Source of the DNA: an uncultured Flavobacteriaceae bacterium
GTDB taxonomy: Bacteria; Bacteroidota; Bacteroidia; Flavobacteriales; Flavobacteriaceae
Assembly: GCA_947502975.1 (NCBI GenBank)
Contig: CANNBV010000004.1
Coordinates: 248,001-312,000, forward strand
DNA: 64,000 nt
Direction of reading: 5' to 3'
Part shown: positions 8,092-16,317 of the stretch, piece after piece
How positions within the stretch are numbered: position 1 is the first letter of the stretch
Layout of the letters: each line of letters starts with the position of its first letter
Notes under the pieces: model-generated
Told to the model about the DNA's origin: nothing
What the model saw: the letters and a program-made list of their open reading frames with translations, nothing else
Databases searched by the model: none
Translations under genes and position numbers: made by a program

Positions 8092-9348
8092 TTACTTCAC
8101 TACAATAATTTCATTAATATTGGTGGTATACCGTGGCGATAATCGTTCTTGACGCATTTTCCAAGTACGCTCTAAATCTTGACTACCCAACTTTATTTTA
8201 TAGTCCGCATATTTTTGATTTAGCTTATCAATTGTACTCATCAAAGGTTTGTGTTTGGGGTCTTCAGCATCAAACATTTGTAATTGATGATTATCTGTGG
8301 GTACTAGTCCCATTACTATAACGCCAGCACGCTTATATTTAATATTTTTTTTAAAAATTTGTGTAGCAACCCTAACAGCTTCCCTACTAATAATTAGACT
8401 AGAATCTGTTGGATATGGTAAATTTACTATTCTACTTTCCCGATGTTGCTCTACACCTTTTTTATGCCTATCACTCTGTAACGTTACATAAACCATATGG
8501 CAACTAGAACCTTGCTTACGCAATTTTTCGGCACAGCTTGTAGCAAATGTAGAAATACGCTCCTTTATATAGTTTAGATCATCATAGCTATAATCAAAAC
8601 TACGTGTGGTTGCTATAGCTCTTTTAGTCGTATGTTCATCAAGTTCTAATTGAGGAATGCCTTCTAAATCTTTTTTTAGTTTAAATCCTGTAGAGCCAAA
8701 ATTTTTACGAACCCAGTTGTCTGGAAGTTGTAAAAAGTCGTACGCTTTCTTACATCCTTTAGCTTTTAGTTTTTTTTGAAAACCTCTACCAATGCCCCAA
8801 ACCGACTCTATACTAATCCACTTTAAAGCCTTAATACGTTTTTCTTCAGAATCAATAACATAAACCCCTTTTGTAGCTTCAGGAAATTTACGTGCAATTT
8901 TATTAGCAACTTTACTCAATGCCTTTGTTGGAGCAATACCTACAGAGGTTGGGATACCTGTCCATTTTAAAACACGTTGTCTAATTTGATTTCCATATTC
9001 AGTAAAATTCTTATGATCAAGTCCTTTGAATTCTAAAAAAGCCTCATCAATACTGTACACTTCAACATCTGGTGTAAACTGTTCTAAAATAGTCATTACT
9101 CTATGACTCATATCCCCATACAATGGATAGTTTGAAGATAGTACAGTTATACCATTAGTTTTGCAAAAACCATCCCATTTAAAAATAGGTGCACCCATGG
9201 GCAACTCAAGCGCTTTAGCTTCATCACTTCGTGAAATCACACAACCATCGTTATTGCTTAAAATAGCAATAGGTTTATGCTGCAAACTAGGATTAAATAC
9301 CCGCTCGCAGGAAGCGTAAAAATTATTACAATCAACTAAAGCGTACAT
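8092..9348 (-). CDS. umuC: Y-family translesion DNA polymerase, UmuC (Pol V catalytic subunit)
   Basis: A 418-aa error-prone polymerase that copies past DNA lesions in the SOS response. The first catalytic motif is DCNNFYASCE (residues about 6-15). The second is YSIDEAFLEF (about 101-110), with adjacent Asp and Glu for metal binding. A helix-hairpin-helix stretch, SVWGIGRGFQKKLKA, follows near 183-197, then the little-finger domain. Length and motifs fit UmuC rather than DinB. In many bacteria umuD sits directly upstream; here the upstream gene is divergent and unrelated, so this umuC has no adjacent umuD. No LexA box was recognised near the start. Confidence 0.93.
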   Translation of the reverse strand: MYALVDCNNFYASCERVFNPSLQHKPIAILSNNDGCVISRSDEAKALELPMGAPIFKWDGFCKTNGITVLSSNYPLYGDMSHRVMTILEQFTPDVEVYSIDEAFLEFKGLDHKNFTEYGNQIRQRVLKWTGIPTSVGIAPTKALSKVANKIARKFPEATKGVYVIDSEEKRIKALKWISIESVWGIGRGFQKKLKAKGCKKAYDFLQLPDNWVRKNFGSTGFKLKKDLEGIPQLELDEHTTKRAIATTRSFDYSYDDLNYIKERISTFATSCAEKLRKQGSSCHMVYVTLQSDRHKKGVEQHRESRIVNLPYPTDSSLIISREAVRVATQIFKKNIKYKRAGVIVMGLVPTDNHQLQMFDAEDPKHKPLMSTIDKLNQKYADYKIKLGSQDLERTWKMRQERLSPRYTTNINEIIVVK

Positions 9349-9419
9349 GGTATAAAATTACAAAACCTATATTTTCTCAACACCTTTTATATATTTAATT
9401 TCAGCAAAGGTGTTTTATT

Positions 9420-9427
9420 TATATTTG
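9420..9427 (+). promoter_or_regulatory. -7 box that decides the start of the next gene
   Basis: TATATTTG fits the TAnnTTTG consensus. It lies downstream of an in-frame ATG at 9410, so that ATG would not be in the transcript. The next in-frame ATG at 9434 is only 6 nt past the box, leaving little or no leader. Confidence 0.45.
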
Positions 9428-9433
9428 TTTCAA

Positions 9434-9976
9434 ATGGATAAAAGCATAACTTATATTGAGCGACAAAAACCTTTATGGCTTAGATTAATTGCATCATTAT
9501 TCTTTACTATTACTATTGTATTAATTATCCACTTCTGTTATACCATGGAATTTTCTTGGGAAAAGAAATACTTTAAGGGACATATAGATTATTTCCAAAT
9601 CATCTTTATTTTATTATTCTTCGGCATTTATTTTTCATATACAATAAATTGCTACTTCAATTTTGAAAAAAAACTATTTAAAAGAGAGAAAACTATTGGA
9701 GTTTTTAAATATGGAAAATGGAAACCAATGCCCAAATTAGAGTATATCTCACTATTTGCTGTTAACGAAAGCACTTTTGAAATTAACTTATGGTATAAAA
9801 AAAATAGACATTGGGATTTGTATGAGAAATACAACATTAAAGATGCATTTACAATAGCCTTTGAGTTATCTGAACTATTAAATATCGATTTGCTTGATGC
9901 CACTATACCAGGTGATTTTAAATGGATAGACAAAAAGGCAACAAAAGAAGCAGGAGAAATAATATATATAAAATAG
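9434..9976 (+). CDS. Small two-TM membrane protein, paralogue of 20999-21481
   Basis: A 180-aa protein from the ATG at 9434; an upstream in-frame ATG at 9410 is disfavoured because a -7 box lies between them. Two membrane helices at about 20-38 and 52-72 are followed by a soluble domain. It shares GKWKPMPKLEYISLF, a following INLWY strand, a DAF..A..LSELLNI helix and a terminal LLDAT...KW motif with the 160-aa protein at 20999-21481. The two are clear paralogues. The soluble part resembles a small PH-like membrane-associated domain in size and strand pattern, but I do not recognise the family. It is convergent with the next gene at a 4-bp gap. Confidence 0.7.
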   Translation: MDKSITYIERQKPLWLRLIASLFFTITIVLIIHFCYTMEFSWEKKYFKGHIDYFQIIFILLFFGIYFSYTINCYFNFEKKLFKREKTIGVFKYGKWKPMPKLEYISLFAVNESTFEINLWYKKNRHWDLYEKYNIKDAFTIAFELSELLNIDLLDATIPGDFKWIDKKATKEAGEIIYIK

Positions 9977-9980
9977 CCTA

Positions 9981-10421
9981 TTAAAACAACTTCCCTTTTT
10001 CAATTATTTTCTGTCCATGGCGTTTATAAAATACTTTCTTTCCGTTAGCACAAAATGTATAATTACCTGACTCTTTCTTTTCGGAAACTGATAAAAGTGT
10101 TACATCTTCAATAGTACATTCATAATCTTTAGCTACTTTCTTTTTAATATGAGCAATAGTTGCTCTCCCTTTTTTAAGCTGCGCTTGTATTTTACCATTA
10201 AGCTTAGGTTCTTCAAAATTTTCTGGAAGATTACATGTATTTTTTAAAGTACTTGTATTTGCTGTCGTTTGATTTTTAGGGGTTTCTAAATCTATATATT
10301 CCCATGTGAAATCAGCTTTGAGTAAAACACGACGGCCGTCATCAGTTTTCACTATATGGTTGTCTTGCGAAAAGCTTACAAGAGACATTAATAATATCAA
10401 AACAGACAGAAAATTTTTCAT
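9981..10421 (-). CDS. Small exported protein, DUF3157-like
   Basis: A 146-aa protein with a signal peptide (cleavage near SFSQ, residue 19) and a short motif TDDGRRVLLKADFTWEY (about 26-42). That motif resembles the conserved DGR.VLL..D.TWEY core of DUF3157 proteins. The rest is Lys-rich and contains three Cys (CNLPENF, YECTIED, TFCANG). No catalytic residues can be named. It is a single gene with its own leader region at 10422-10459; function is unknown. Confidence 0.6.
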   Translation of the reverse strand: MKNFLSVLILLMSLVSFSQDNHIVKTDDGRRVLLKADFTWEYIDLETPKNQTTANTSTLKNTCNLPENFEEPKLNGKIQAQLKKGRATIAHIKKKVAKDYECTIEDVTLLSVSEKKESGNYTFCANGKKVFYKRHGQKIIEKGKLF

Positions 10422-10459
10422 AGCATATTATCATTTAAATGAATGCTAAAAATACAGAA

Positions 10460-10666
10460 TTATTCTTCAATATATTCTAAAATATCAGCTGGCTGACAAT
10501 CTAAAGCTTTACAAATGGCTTCTAATGTTGAAAAGCGTACAGCCCTTGCCTTTCCTGATTTTAAAATGGACATGTTTGCAGTAGTGATACCAATAATTTC
10601 AGCCAATTCTTTGCTTTTCATATTACGCTTAACAAGCATGACGTCTAGATTTACTATTATTGGCAT
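10460..10666 (-). CDS. XRE-family (YozG-like) HTH regulator
   Basis: A 68-aa protein consisting almost only of a Cro/CI-type helix-turn-helix (SKELAEIIGITTANMSILKSGKARAVRFSTLEAI spans the fold; recognition helix near TTANMSILKSG). The C-terminal CKALDCQPADILEYIEE is typical of the short regulators that accompany DUF2975 membrane proteins. It is the last gene of a four-gene run, 2 bp after the preceding stop. The twin palindromes at 12208-12255, upstream of the operon, are good candidates for its operator. This would make the operon self-regulating; that link is inference. Confidence 0.9.
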   Translation of the reverse strand: MPIIVNLDVMLVKRNMKSKELAEIIGITTANMSILKSGKARAVRFSTLEAICKALDCQPADILEYIEE

Positions 10667-10668
10667 AC

Positions 10669-11193
10669 TTATATCGTTAGTTTGTTTTCATCTTCAGCTT
10701 TTTTAGCATGCTTAAATATTTCTGCTAAAATATAAAAAGCTAAACCTGCTGGAATTAAAAAAGTAAATTCTGTTTTTAGTTCATTAAAAAAGTTAAAGGC
10801 AGACTTATTTGTAGCTGCTAGAAGGAATCTTAAAACTAAAATATTAATAGTATATGCAATAAAAATATTTCCAATCTTTCTGAAATATTTGATATTCTTT
10901 TCACTAAAATAATTACCTACTTCAACCTCTTTTAGAATGGATAAAAAATATGAAAACCCATAAATAAGGTAGCCTCTCCAAAAGAACAAACCAGCACTAA
11001 TTGCATAATAGCTCCACTTAATTGCATTTTGCGAAGTAAACCAAGATTCATTTTTATCTGCTGTTCTTGCCCAGTTTTGAAATTCTTTAAATTGATTAAA
11101 ATCAAACTCGCGCATGTCGTTAAGCAATATGGATACTGAGGACAGCAAAATTGCCCAGGTGATTATAGTTAAAACTTGTGTATTGTCCTTCAT
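10669..11193 (-). CDS. DUF2975-like four-helix membrane protein (third of three)
   Basis: A 174-aa protein with four hydrophobic segments, the first at about 7-24. The segment around GNYFSEKNIKYFRKIG matches the conserved loop of DUF2975 proteins, where an NxF motif precedes the third helix. It ends in ENKLTI, almost the same as the ENDLTI ends of the two upstream genes, so the three are tandem paralogues. A 2-bp gap leads to the XRE gene. In known arrangements DUF2975 proteins are paired with this type of small HTH regulator. The biochemical role is unknown. Confidence 0.8.
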   Translation of the reverse strand: MKDNTQVLTIITWAILLSSVSILLNDMREFDFNQFKEFQNWARTADKNESWFTSQNAIKWSYYAISAGLFFWRGYLIYGFSYFLSILKEVEVGNYFSEKNIKYFRKIGNIFIAYTINILVLRFLLAATNKSAFNFFNELKTEFTFLIPAGLAFYILAEIFKHAKKAEDENKLTI

Positions 11194-11195
11194 AA

Positions 11196-11669
11196 TTATA
11201 TAGTTAGATCATTTTCTTTTTTCAATAAAGTTCCATCCTTTATTATTTGTGATATGGTTAATAGACCAAAGCCTATTAAAAAAAGCAACAAATTAGTTGT
11301 TAGTGCAGTTGTTAAATTCCCTAGATGATTTGTAATTGTCATATCTAGAACCGCTATAATTAAAGCTAAAACACCAACAAGACAAAGAAGCCAGCCTCCA
11401 ACTCTAAAACTTTTAGATGTTTTTACATTAAAATATCCATTTTTCAATATTCTAAAAAGTGCTATACATATATATACTGTACCTAATAAAATAATGAATG
11501 ATAATACGTTGTGAATAATCCAATTTGATTTACCAAAAAACAAACCTTCAGACGACTTGATATTTAGGTTCTTCCAGACGTCAAAAAGAATCACCTGCAT
11601 AGCTAAATGAGTGAAATTTATTATAGCATAACAAACCGAAAAGCCTAATAATATTTTTATTTTTGTCAT
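11196..11669 (-). CDS. DUF2975-like four-helix membrane protein (second of three)
   Basis: A 157-aa protein with four predicted membrane helices (about 5-27, 52-73, 90-111, 120-142). It has the short basic loop LKNGYFNVKTSKSFRVGG between helices two and three that corresponds to GNYFS in its neighbours. It ends in KKENDLTI. It is separated by 2 bp from the genes on both sides, so it belongs to one tight operon. Sequence divergence from its sisters is large outside the loop and the C-terminus, which argues for old duplications. Function is unknown. Confidence 0.75.
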   Translation of the reverse strand: MTKIKILLGFSVCYAIINFTHLAMQVILFDVWKNLNIKSSEGLFFGKSNWIIHNVLSFIILLGTVYICIALFRILKNGYFNVKTSKSFRVGGWLLCLVGVLALIIAVLDMTITNHLGNLTTALTTNLLLFLIGFGLLTISQIIKDGTLLKKENDLTI

Positions 11670-11671
11670 AG

Positions 11672-12199
11672 TTAAATAGTTAAATCATTTTCTTGTTTTG
11701 TTACTCTGGCTTTCCCAAAAGCTTCACTTAAAAAGAGAAAGAACAACCCTAAAATTGAAGACAAAAATAGTGTGTTGTCTATTCCCAAATTAAGATCATT
11801 AGTAACTATCAATTGTACCACTATTTTGAAGAGCCACTGGCCAAAACCAAATAATAAAAAACATTGCCCAATTTTCTTAAAATTATTCACTACTAATGCT
11901 GAAAAATAATTTCCATTTGATAAGTCCTGTAAAGATTTTTTAAACAAATGGATACCTCTCAAAAACTGAAACAATATAATCGCGGCAATAATCACCATTA
12001 TTATAAATGCTCCTAGGCTCATTTCCGAACCATCAATTTTCATATCCATTAAAGTCAATTCCAAGGGTTCTTCTAGACTAACCTCGTTCTTTTTTATGCC
12101 AAATATAATAGGAAACCCAATCGTCAAAAATAGAAACCCAAATACTGCGAAGTAATAATAAACTGTAATTATTTTTTTAAGTATGGATATTGTTTTCAT
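11672..12199 (-). CDS. DUF2975-like four-helix membrane protein (first of three)
   Basis: A 175-aa protein, the first gene of the operon that reads leftwards from 12199. Hydrophobic helices lie at about 10-34, 58-82, 104-130 and 140-160, and the loop SNGNYFSALVVNNFKKIG is the DUF2975 landmark. It ends TKQENDLTI. The start ATG at 12199 lies next to the twin TTATTG-N5-CAATAA palindromes, so transcription of all four genes is probably controlled there. It is divergent from bioF, whose promoter is on the other side of the same spacer. Confidence 0.8.
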   Translation of the reverse strand: MKTISILKKIITVYYYFAVFGFLFLTIGFPIIFGIKKNEVSLEEPLELTLMDMKIDGSEMSLGAFIIMVIIAAIILFQFLRGIHLFKKSLQDLSNGNYFSALVVNNFKKIGQCFLLFGFGQWLFKIVVQLIVTNDLNLGIDNTLFLSSILGLFFLFLSEAFGKARVTKQENDLTI

Positions 12200-12207
12200 A
12201 AATAAAA

Positions 12208-12255
12208 TTATTGTTTAACAATAACAAATATAATAAAATTATTGAAAAACAATAA
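12208..12255. promoter_or_regulatory. Twin operator-like palindromes in front of the DUF2975/XRE operon
   Basis: Two TTATTG-N5-CAATAA dyads lie at 12208-12224 and 12239-12255. Their centres are 31 bp apart, about three helical turns, so both would face the same side of DNA. The second extends to 10-bp perfect arms (AAAATTATTG and CAATAATTTT). They lie 8-60 bp upstream of the first DUF2975 gene and are the likely target of the XRE regulator at the operon's end. Confidence 0.65.
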
Positions 12256-12299
12256 TTTTTTATCAAAAAAGAATATTTCAATGCCACAAATCGTCTTTG

Positions 12300-12307
12300 T
12301 ATCTTTG
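12300..12307 (+). promoter_or_regulatory. -7 box of the bioF operon
   Basis: TATCTTTG, a full match to TAnnTTTG, 26 bp before the bioF ATG. The -33 region has only a weak TTTC-like match. No biotin-repressor-type dyad was recognised near it. Confidence 0.5.
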
Positions 12308-12333
12308 ACCAATTATATCCTTACAGTTAGAAA

Positions 12334-13488
12334 ATGCTTCCAAAAAAGCTTCAACAGAAACTAGACAACCGTTCAAAAAATAATGCGTTACGAACTTTGA
12401 AATCTCAAAGCAACCTTATTGATTTTTCATCCAACGATTACCTAGGTTTTTCTAAATCTGAATCTATTTTTAAAATCGCTTCAAACCTACTGAAAGAACA
12501 CAATATTAGATATAATGGTTCTACAGGTTCCAGATTGCTTTCTGGGAATCATAAGCTTTATGATGTGTTGGAGTCAAAGCTTTGTGAATTTCATGAAAGT
12601 GAATCTACCATAGTGTTTAATTCAGGTTACGATGCCAATATTGGTCTCTTTTCAAGCGTTCCGCAACGTGGGGATGTGATTTTATACGATGAATATATTC
12701 ATGCCTCTATTCGCGATGGCATTTCTATGAGTCATGCTAAATCATATAAGTTCAAGCATAATGACCTAGAACACCTTAATGAAATGCTAAACCGCTTTTC
12801 GAGTGCCCCTTCCGTTCAGTATGACAACATTTATATTGTTACAGAATCGGTTTTCTCCATGGATGGCGACTCGCCAGATTTGATAAAACTTTCTGAGTTA
12901 TCAAAAAAAAATCAAGCACTTTTAATTATAGATGAAGCACATGCCTTAGGTGTTTTTGGTAAAAATGGTGAAGGATTGGTTCAACATTTAAATATTGAAA
13001 ATGATATTTTTGCTCGTATTATCACCTTCGGAAAAGCGTTAGGTTGTCATGGTGCAGCAATTTTAGGAAGCAAAATTCTAAAACAATACTTAGTAAATTT
13101 TTGCCGAAGTTTTATTTATACTACAGCATTACCTCCACATAGTGTAGCTGCTATTAAAGCGTCTTATGCGCAGCTATATTCAGAAGAAAACAGAATAGCT
13201 TTAACTACTAATATTGAAGTTTTTAAACAAGAAGTTAAGAACAACAATCTGCAATCTATTTTTATTGATAGTAATTCTGCAATTCACTGTTGCGTTGTTT
13301 CTGGAAATGACAGAGTCAAATCTATTTCAAACCAACTTCAAGCAAAAGGTTTTGATATAAAACCCATTTTGTCTCCTACTGTACCAAAGCAAGAAGAACG
13401 CATCCGTTTTTGCTTGCATGCTTATAATACCAAAAATGATATTTTAACCGTTATTAATGCTCTAAAAACAGCTCTAAATAATGAGTGA
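12334..13488 (+). CDS. bioF: 8-amino-7-oxononanoate synthase
   Basis: A 384-aa PLP-dependent alpha-oxoamine synthase that joins pimeloyl-thioester and L-alanine, the first step of the conserved biotin ring pathway. Landmarks are NDYLGFS (about 34-40), GSTGSRLLSGNH (about 66-77), the cofactor-contacting IDEAHALGVFG (about 200-210) and the Schiff-base lysine in ITFGKALGCHG (Lys about 235). The length is typical. It is the first gene of a run in which each gene overlaps the next by 4-8 bp (bioF, DUF2007 protein, bioD, bioA). Confidence 0.95.
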   Translation: MLPKKLQQKLDNRSKNNALRTLKSQSNLIDFSSNDYLGFSKSESIFKIASNLLKEHNIRYNGSTGSRLLSGNHKLYDVLESKLCEFHESESTIVFNSGYDANIGLFSSVPQRGDVILYDEYIHASIRDGISMSHAKSYKFKHNDLEHLNEMLNRFSSAPSVQYDNIYIVTESVFSMDGDSPDLIKLSELSKKNQALLIIDEAHALGVFGKNGEGLVQHLNIENDIFARIITFGKALGCHGAAILGSKILKQYLVNFCRSFIYTTALPPHSVAAIKASYAQLYSEENRIALTTNIEVFKQEVKNNNLQSIFIDSNSAIHCCVVSGNDRVKSISNQLQAKGFDIKPILSPTVPKQEERIRFCLHAYNTKNDILTVINALKTALNNE

Positions 13489-13894
13489 CACTTTTAAAAC
13501 TATAGCAAGGTTTCAATATTCTTCCGAGGCTCAAATCATAAAAGGGCGTTTAGAGGCAGATGGTATTCAAGTATTTTTATCAGACGAATTAACTATAGAT
13601 ACAGACCCTTTAGTAAGCAATGCCATTGGTGGAGTAAAACTAAAAGTATTATCTACGGATGCGCTTAAAGCACAGCATATTTTAGAAACCATAAAGAAGT
13701 ATTCTGTCGATGATGAAGGTAATGTTATAAATTGTCCAAATTGTAAGAGCGAAAAAATTGAATTGTTTTCTACCATAAAAGATGTTAAGTCATTATTCTG
13801 GTTTATTTTTGGCGTGTTATTTTCATCACTTCCATTTTATACAAGACATAAGTATAGATGTGAAGATTGCAATACAGAATTTGATTTAAAATGA
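13481..13894 (+). CDS. DUF2007-type protein with a C-terminal zinc ribbon
   Basis: A 137-aa protein embedded in the biotin operon, overlapping bioF by 8 bp and bioD by 4 bp. The N-terminal part (ARFQYSSEAQIIKGRLEADG, then a GGVKLKV strand near residue 47) is the DUF2007 'putative signal transducing protein' fold. The C-terminus has paired cysteines (CPNCKSEK and YRCEDCNTEF), a four-Cys zinc ribbon with a hydrophobic segment between the pairs. Its place between bioF and bioD is tight, but no biotin-related role is known to me, so it may be a passenger gene. Confidence 0.8.
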   Translation: MSDTFKTIARFQYSSEAQIIKGRLEADGIQVFLSDELTIDTDPLVSNAIGGVKLKVLSTDALKAQHILETIKKYSVDDEGNVINCPNCKSEKIELFSTIKDVKSLFWFIFGVLFSSLPFYTRHKYRCEDCNTEFDLK

Positions 13895-14499
13895 AGACAT
13901 ACTTCGTAACCGGAATATCCACAGACGTTGGAAAAACAGTAGCCTCGGCTATAATTACAGAGGCATTAGAAGCTGATTATTGGAAACCCGTACAAGCAGG
14001 TGATTTAGACAATTGTGATACCAAAAAAGTAGAACGATTGGTGTCTAATACTAAATCTAAATTTCACCCCAATACCTACGCATTACAAACACCTATGAGT
14101 CCGCATGGCGCTGCAGATATCGATGGTATTTCAATTGAATTAGATCATATAAAACCTCCAAAAACTGACAATAATTTAGTGATTGAAGGTGCAGGAGGCT
14201 TATTAGTGCCTTTGAATAATACTGATACGGTTTTCGATATCATTCAACCTCATCATAAAGTCATTGTTGTTTCAAGACATTATTTAGGAAGCATCAATCA
14301 CACACTTTTAACAGTAAATTTTTTAAAAGAAAAGGAGTTTGATGTATCATTAATCTTTAGTGGCGATAAGCATCCTACAACGGAAAACATCATAAAAAAA
14401 ATGACTGGTGTTAAAGTGATAGGAAGAATTAATGAAGAACCTTATTTTGATAAAAATGTGGTCAAAGAATATGCGCAATTGTTTAAGGGTAAACTATGA
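13891..14499 (+). CDS. bioD: Dethiobiotin synthase
   Basis: A 202-aa ATP-dependent carboxylase-ligase that closes the ureido ring of dethiobiotin from diaminopelargonic acid. The P-loop GISTDVGKT sits at residues 8-16. The substrate region WKPVQAGD follows at about 31-38, and the conserved EGAGGLLVP at about 101-109. It overlaps the preceding gene by 4 bp and bioA by 4 bp. The protein is a little shorter than many BioD proteins but all core motifs are present. Confidence 0.95.
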   Translation: MKTYFVTGISTDVGKTVASAIITEALEADYWKPVQAGDLDNCDTKKVERLVSNTKSKFHPNTYALQTPMSPHGAADIDGISIELDHIKPPKTDNNLVIEGAGGLLVPLNNTDTVFDIIQPHHKVIVVSRHYLGSINHTLLTVNFLKEKEFDVSLIFSGDKHPTTENIIKKMTGVKVIGRINEEPYFDKNVVKEYAQLFKGKL

Positions 14500-15761
14500 G
14501 TCTAAAAGAACGCGATAAAAAACACCTTTGGCACCCATTAAAACAACATCAGCTAAATCCTGATAGTTTAGCTATCGTTAAAGCTAAAGGTTGTATTTTA
14601 ACTGATGAAAATGGCAATGAATATATAGACGCAATTTCCTCTTGGTATACTTGCATGTATGGGCATTGTAATGATTATATTGTAGAAGCCACGCACAAAC
14701 AAATGCAGCAATTAGATCATGTGATGTTTAGCGATTTCACACATGAGCCTGCCATAAAATTGTCTGAAGCACTCATTAAAATACTGCCAGAAAACCAAAA
14801 TAAAATTTACTTTAATGATAATGGTTCTACAGCGGTAGAGGCGGCCATTAAAATGGCATTACAATTCTATTTTAATAAAGGTGAAAAACGCTCTACTTTT
14901 ATTGCTTTTGAAAACGGATTTCATGGTGATACGTTTGGAGCTATGGGCGCTTCAGGTTTATCTGTTTACAACGGTCCGTTTGAAGATTTTTTAATTGAAG
15001 TAAAGCGTATTCCAACACCTAATGGCTCAAACCATCAAGATATTTTGAATCTACTTAAAGAATACACATCAAAATATAGTATTACGGGTTTTATCTATGA
15101 ACCTTTGATTCAAGGTGCTGCCGGAATGAAAATTCATGATATCAATGGATTAAATACAATTTTAAAATATTGTAAATCTCATAATATTCTAACCATAGCT
15201 GATGAAGTAATGACCGGCTTTGGAAAAACTGGAAAGTACTTTGCATCTGATTACGTAGAAACAAAACCAGATATAATTTGTTTAAGCAAAGCGCTTACCG
15301 CTGGGTTACTCCCAATGGCAATTACCTCTTGTACGCAAGAGATTTATGACGGTTTTTTAAGTGATGATATCAGTAAAGGCTTTTTTCATTGCCATACTTA
15401 TTCGGCAAATGCAGTGGCATGTGCTACTGCATTTGCTGGCATTGAGTTACTAACTTCTGAAGAAATTCAGTTAAATATTAAATGGATAAATGAATCTCAT
15501 AAAGAATTTAGCGAAAAAATTAAGAATCACCCTAAAGTAAAATCAACACGACATATAGGTGTGATATTCGCTTTAGATTTAAATACTAAAATGGAACGTT
15601 ATGGTGATTTAAGAGATAAACTTCTAAAATTCTTTATGGAGAGAGGCGTGTTTTTACGTCCTCTTGGAAATACTATTTACATTCAAGTGCCCTATGTGAT
15701 TTCTAAAATTGAATTGCAAAAAGTGTATGATATTATAGAAGCTTGTCTAGATATGGTTTAA
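14496..15761 (+). CDS. bioA: Adenosylmethionine-8-amino-7-oxononanoate aminotransferase
   Basis: A 421-aa class III PLP aminotransferase that converts 8-amino-7-oxononanoate to 7,8-diaminopelargonate, with S-adenosylmethionine as the amino donor in the known family. Visible motifs are HLWHPLKQH (substrate side, about 9-17), SSWYTCMYGHCN (about 48-59), FNDNGSTAVEAAIKMA (about 106-121), ADEVMTGFGKTGK (about 235-247) and the PLP lysine in LSKALTAG (about 263-270). It is the last gene of the four-gene overlap run, followed convergently after 1 bp by the Coa1-like gene. Confidence 0.95.
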   Translation: MSLKERDKKHLWHPLKQHQLNPDSLAIVKAKGCILTDENGNEYIDAISSWYTCMYGHCNDYIVEATHKQMQQLDHVMFSDFTHEPAIKLSEALIKILPENQNKIYFNDNGSTAVEAAIKMALQFYFNKGEKRSTFIAFENGFHGDTFGAMGASGLSVYNGPFEDFLIEVKRIPTPNGSNHQDILNLLKEYTSKYSITGFIYEPLIQGAAGMKIHDINGLNTILKYCKSHNILTIADEVMTGFGKTGKYFASDYVETKPDIICLSKALTAGLLPMAITSCTQEIYDGFLSDDISKGFFHCHTYSANAVACATAFAGIELLTSEEIQLNIKWINESHKEFSEKIKNHPKVKSTRHIGVIFALDLNTKMERYGDLRDKLLKFFMERGVFLRPLGNTIYIQVPYVISKIELQKVYDIIEACLDMV

Positions 15762-15762
15762 G

Positions 15763-16194
15763 CTAAATACCTTCTAGAGTTTTATCGAGTAAATTAATCC
15801 TTTCTTTACTTTCTTTTATAATGACATATAGTTCTTCATAAACCCATTCCCCATCAATTTTATCACCAGAAATAACAATATTAGCCTCTCCTTTTGGACC
15901 TTTAATAGGAATGCTTAAGTCTACTTCGCCTCCTCTGTTGCTAGTAGATATATTCCCATTCATAATACCTGTGGTTTCGAGAGGTTCTCCTAATAACTGC
16001 TTAACCTCTGTATTCTCAAAAGCTCTATCTAAAGCAACTTGATAGGGTTCTGATGATGTTAGTACTTTATTCACTCCAAAAAACAGAGCGCCTGCCCCTA
16101 AAACTAACAATACAATAATAGTCAAACATCCACTAACTGGTAACACCCACAGCCAGTTTCTACCAAACCAACTTTTTTGTTTTACGTCTTCCAT
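15763..16194 (-). CDS. Coa1-family membrane-anchored protein
   Basis: A 143-aa protein with a short cytoplasmic N-terminus (KQKSWFGRNW), one membrane helix at about 16-41, and an extracytoplasmic domain. That domain carries YQVALDRAFENTEVKQLLGEP, the helix and turn shared with the Coa1/Tim21-like domain, followed by beta strands (VDLSIPIKGPKGEA, IDGEWVYEELYVII). Coa1 is named for cytochrome oxidase assembly in mitochondria; the bacterial members have no proven function. It stands between the two halves of the biotin cluster on the opposite strand. Confidence 0.75.
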   Translation of the reverse strand: MEDVKQKSWFGRNWLWVLPVSGCLTIIVLLVLGAGALFFGVNKVLTSSEPYQVALDRAFENTEVKQLLGEPLETTGIMNGNISTSNRGGEVDLSIPIKGPKGEANIVISGDKIDGEWVYEELYVIIKESKERINLLDKTLEGI

Positions 16195-16294
16195 AAAAAA
16201 CTATTTACAGTTGTAAGTACTCATTTGTATATCCTTGTTACAAACATTTTAAATTTCGAATTATAAAAATATGTGATTTAAACACATTAAAACT

Positions 16295-16302
16295 TACATT
16301 TG
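16295..16302 (+). promoter_or_regulatory. -7 box of the ketoacyl synthase gene
   Basis: TACATTTG, a full -7 match. It overlaps an in-frame TTG at 16300, so translation must begin further on; the next in-frame TTG at 16318 gives the natural N-terminus. This box sets the start choice for the gene. Confidence 0.55.
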
Positions 16303-16317
16303 CCCAAAATTAATGCG

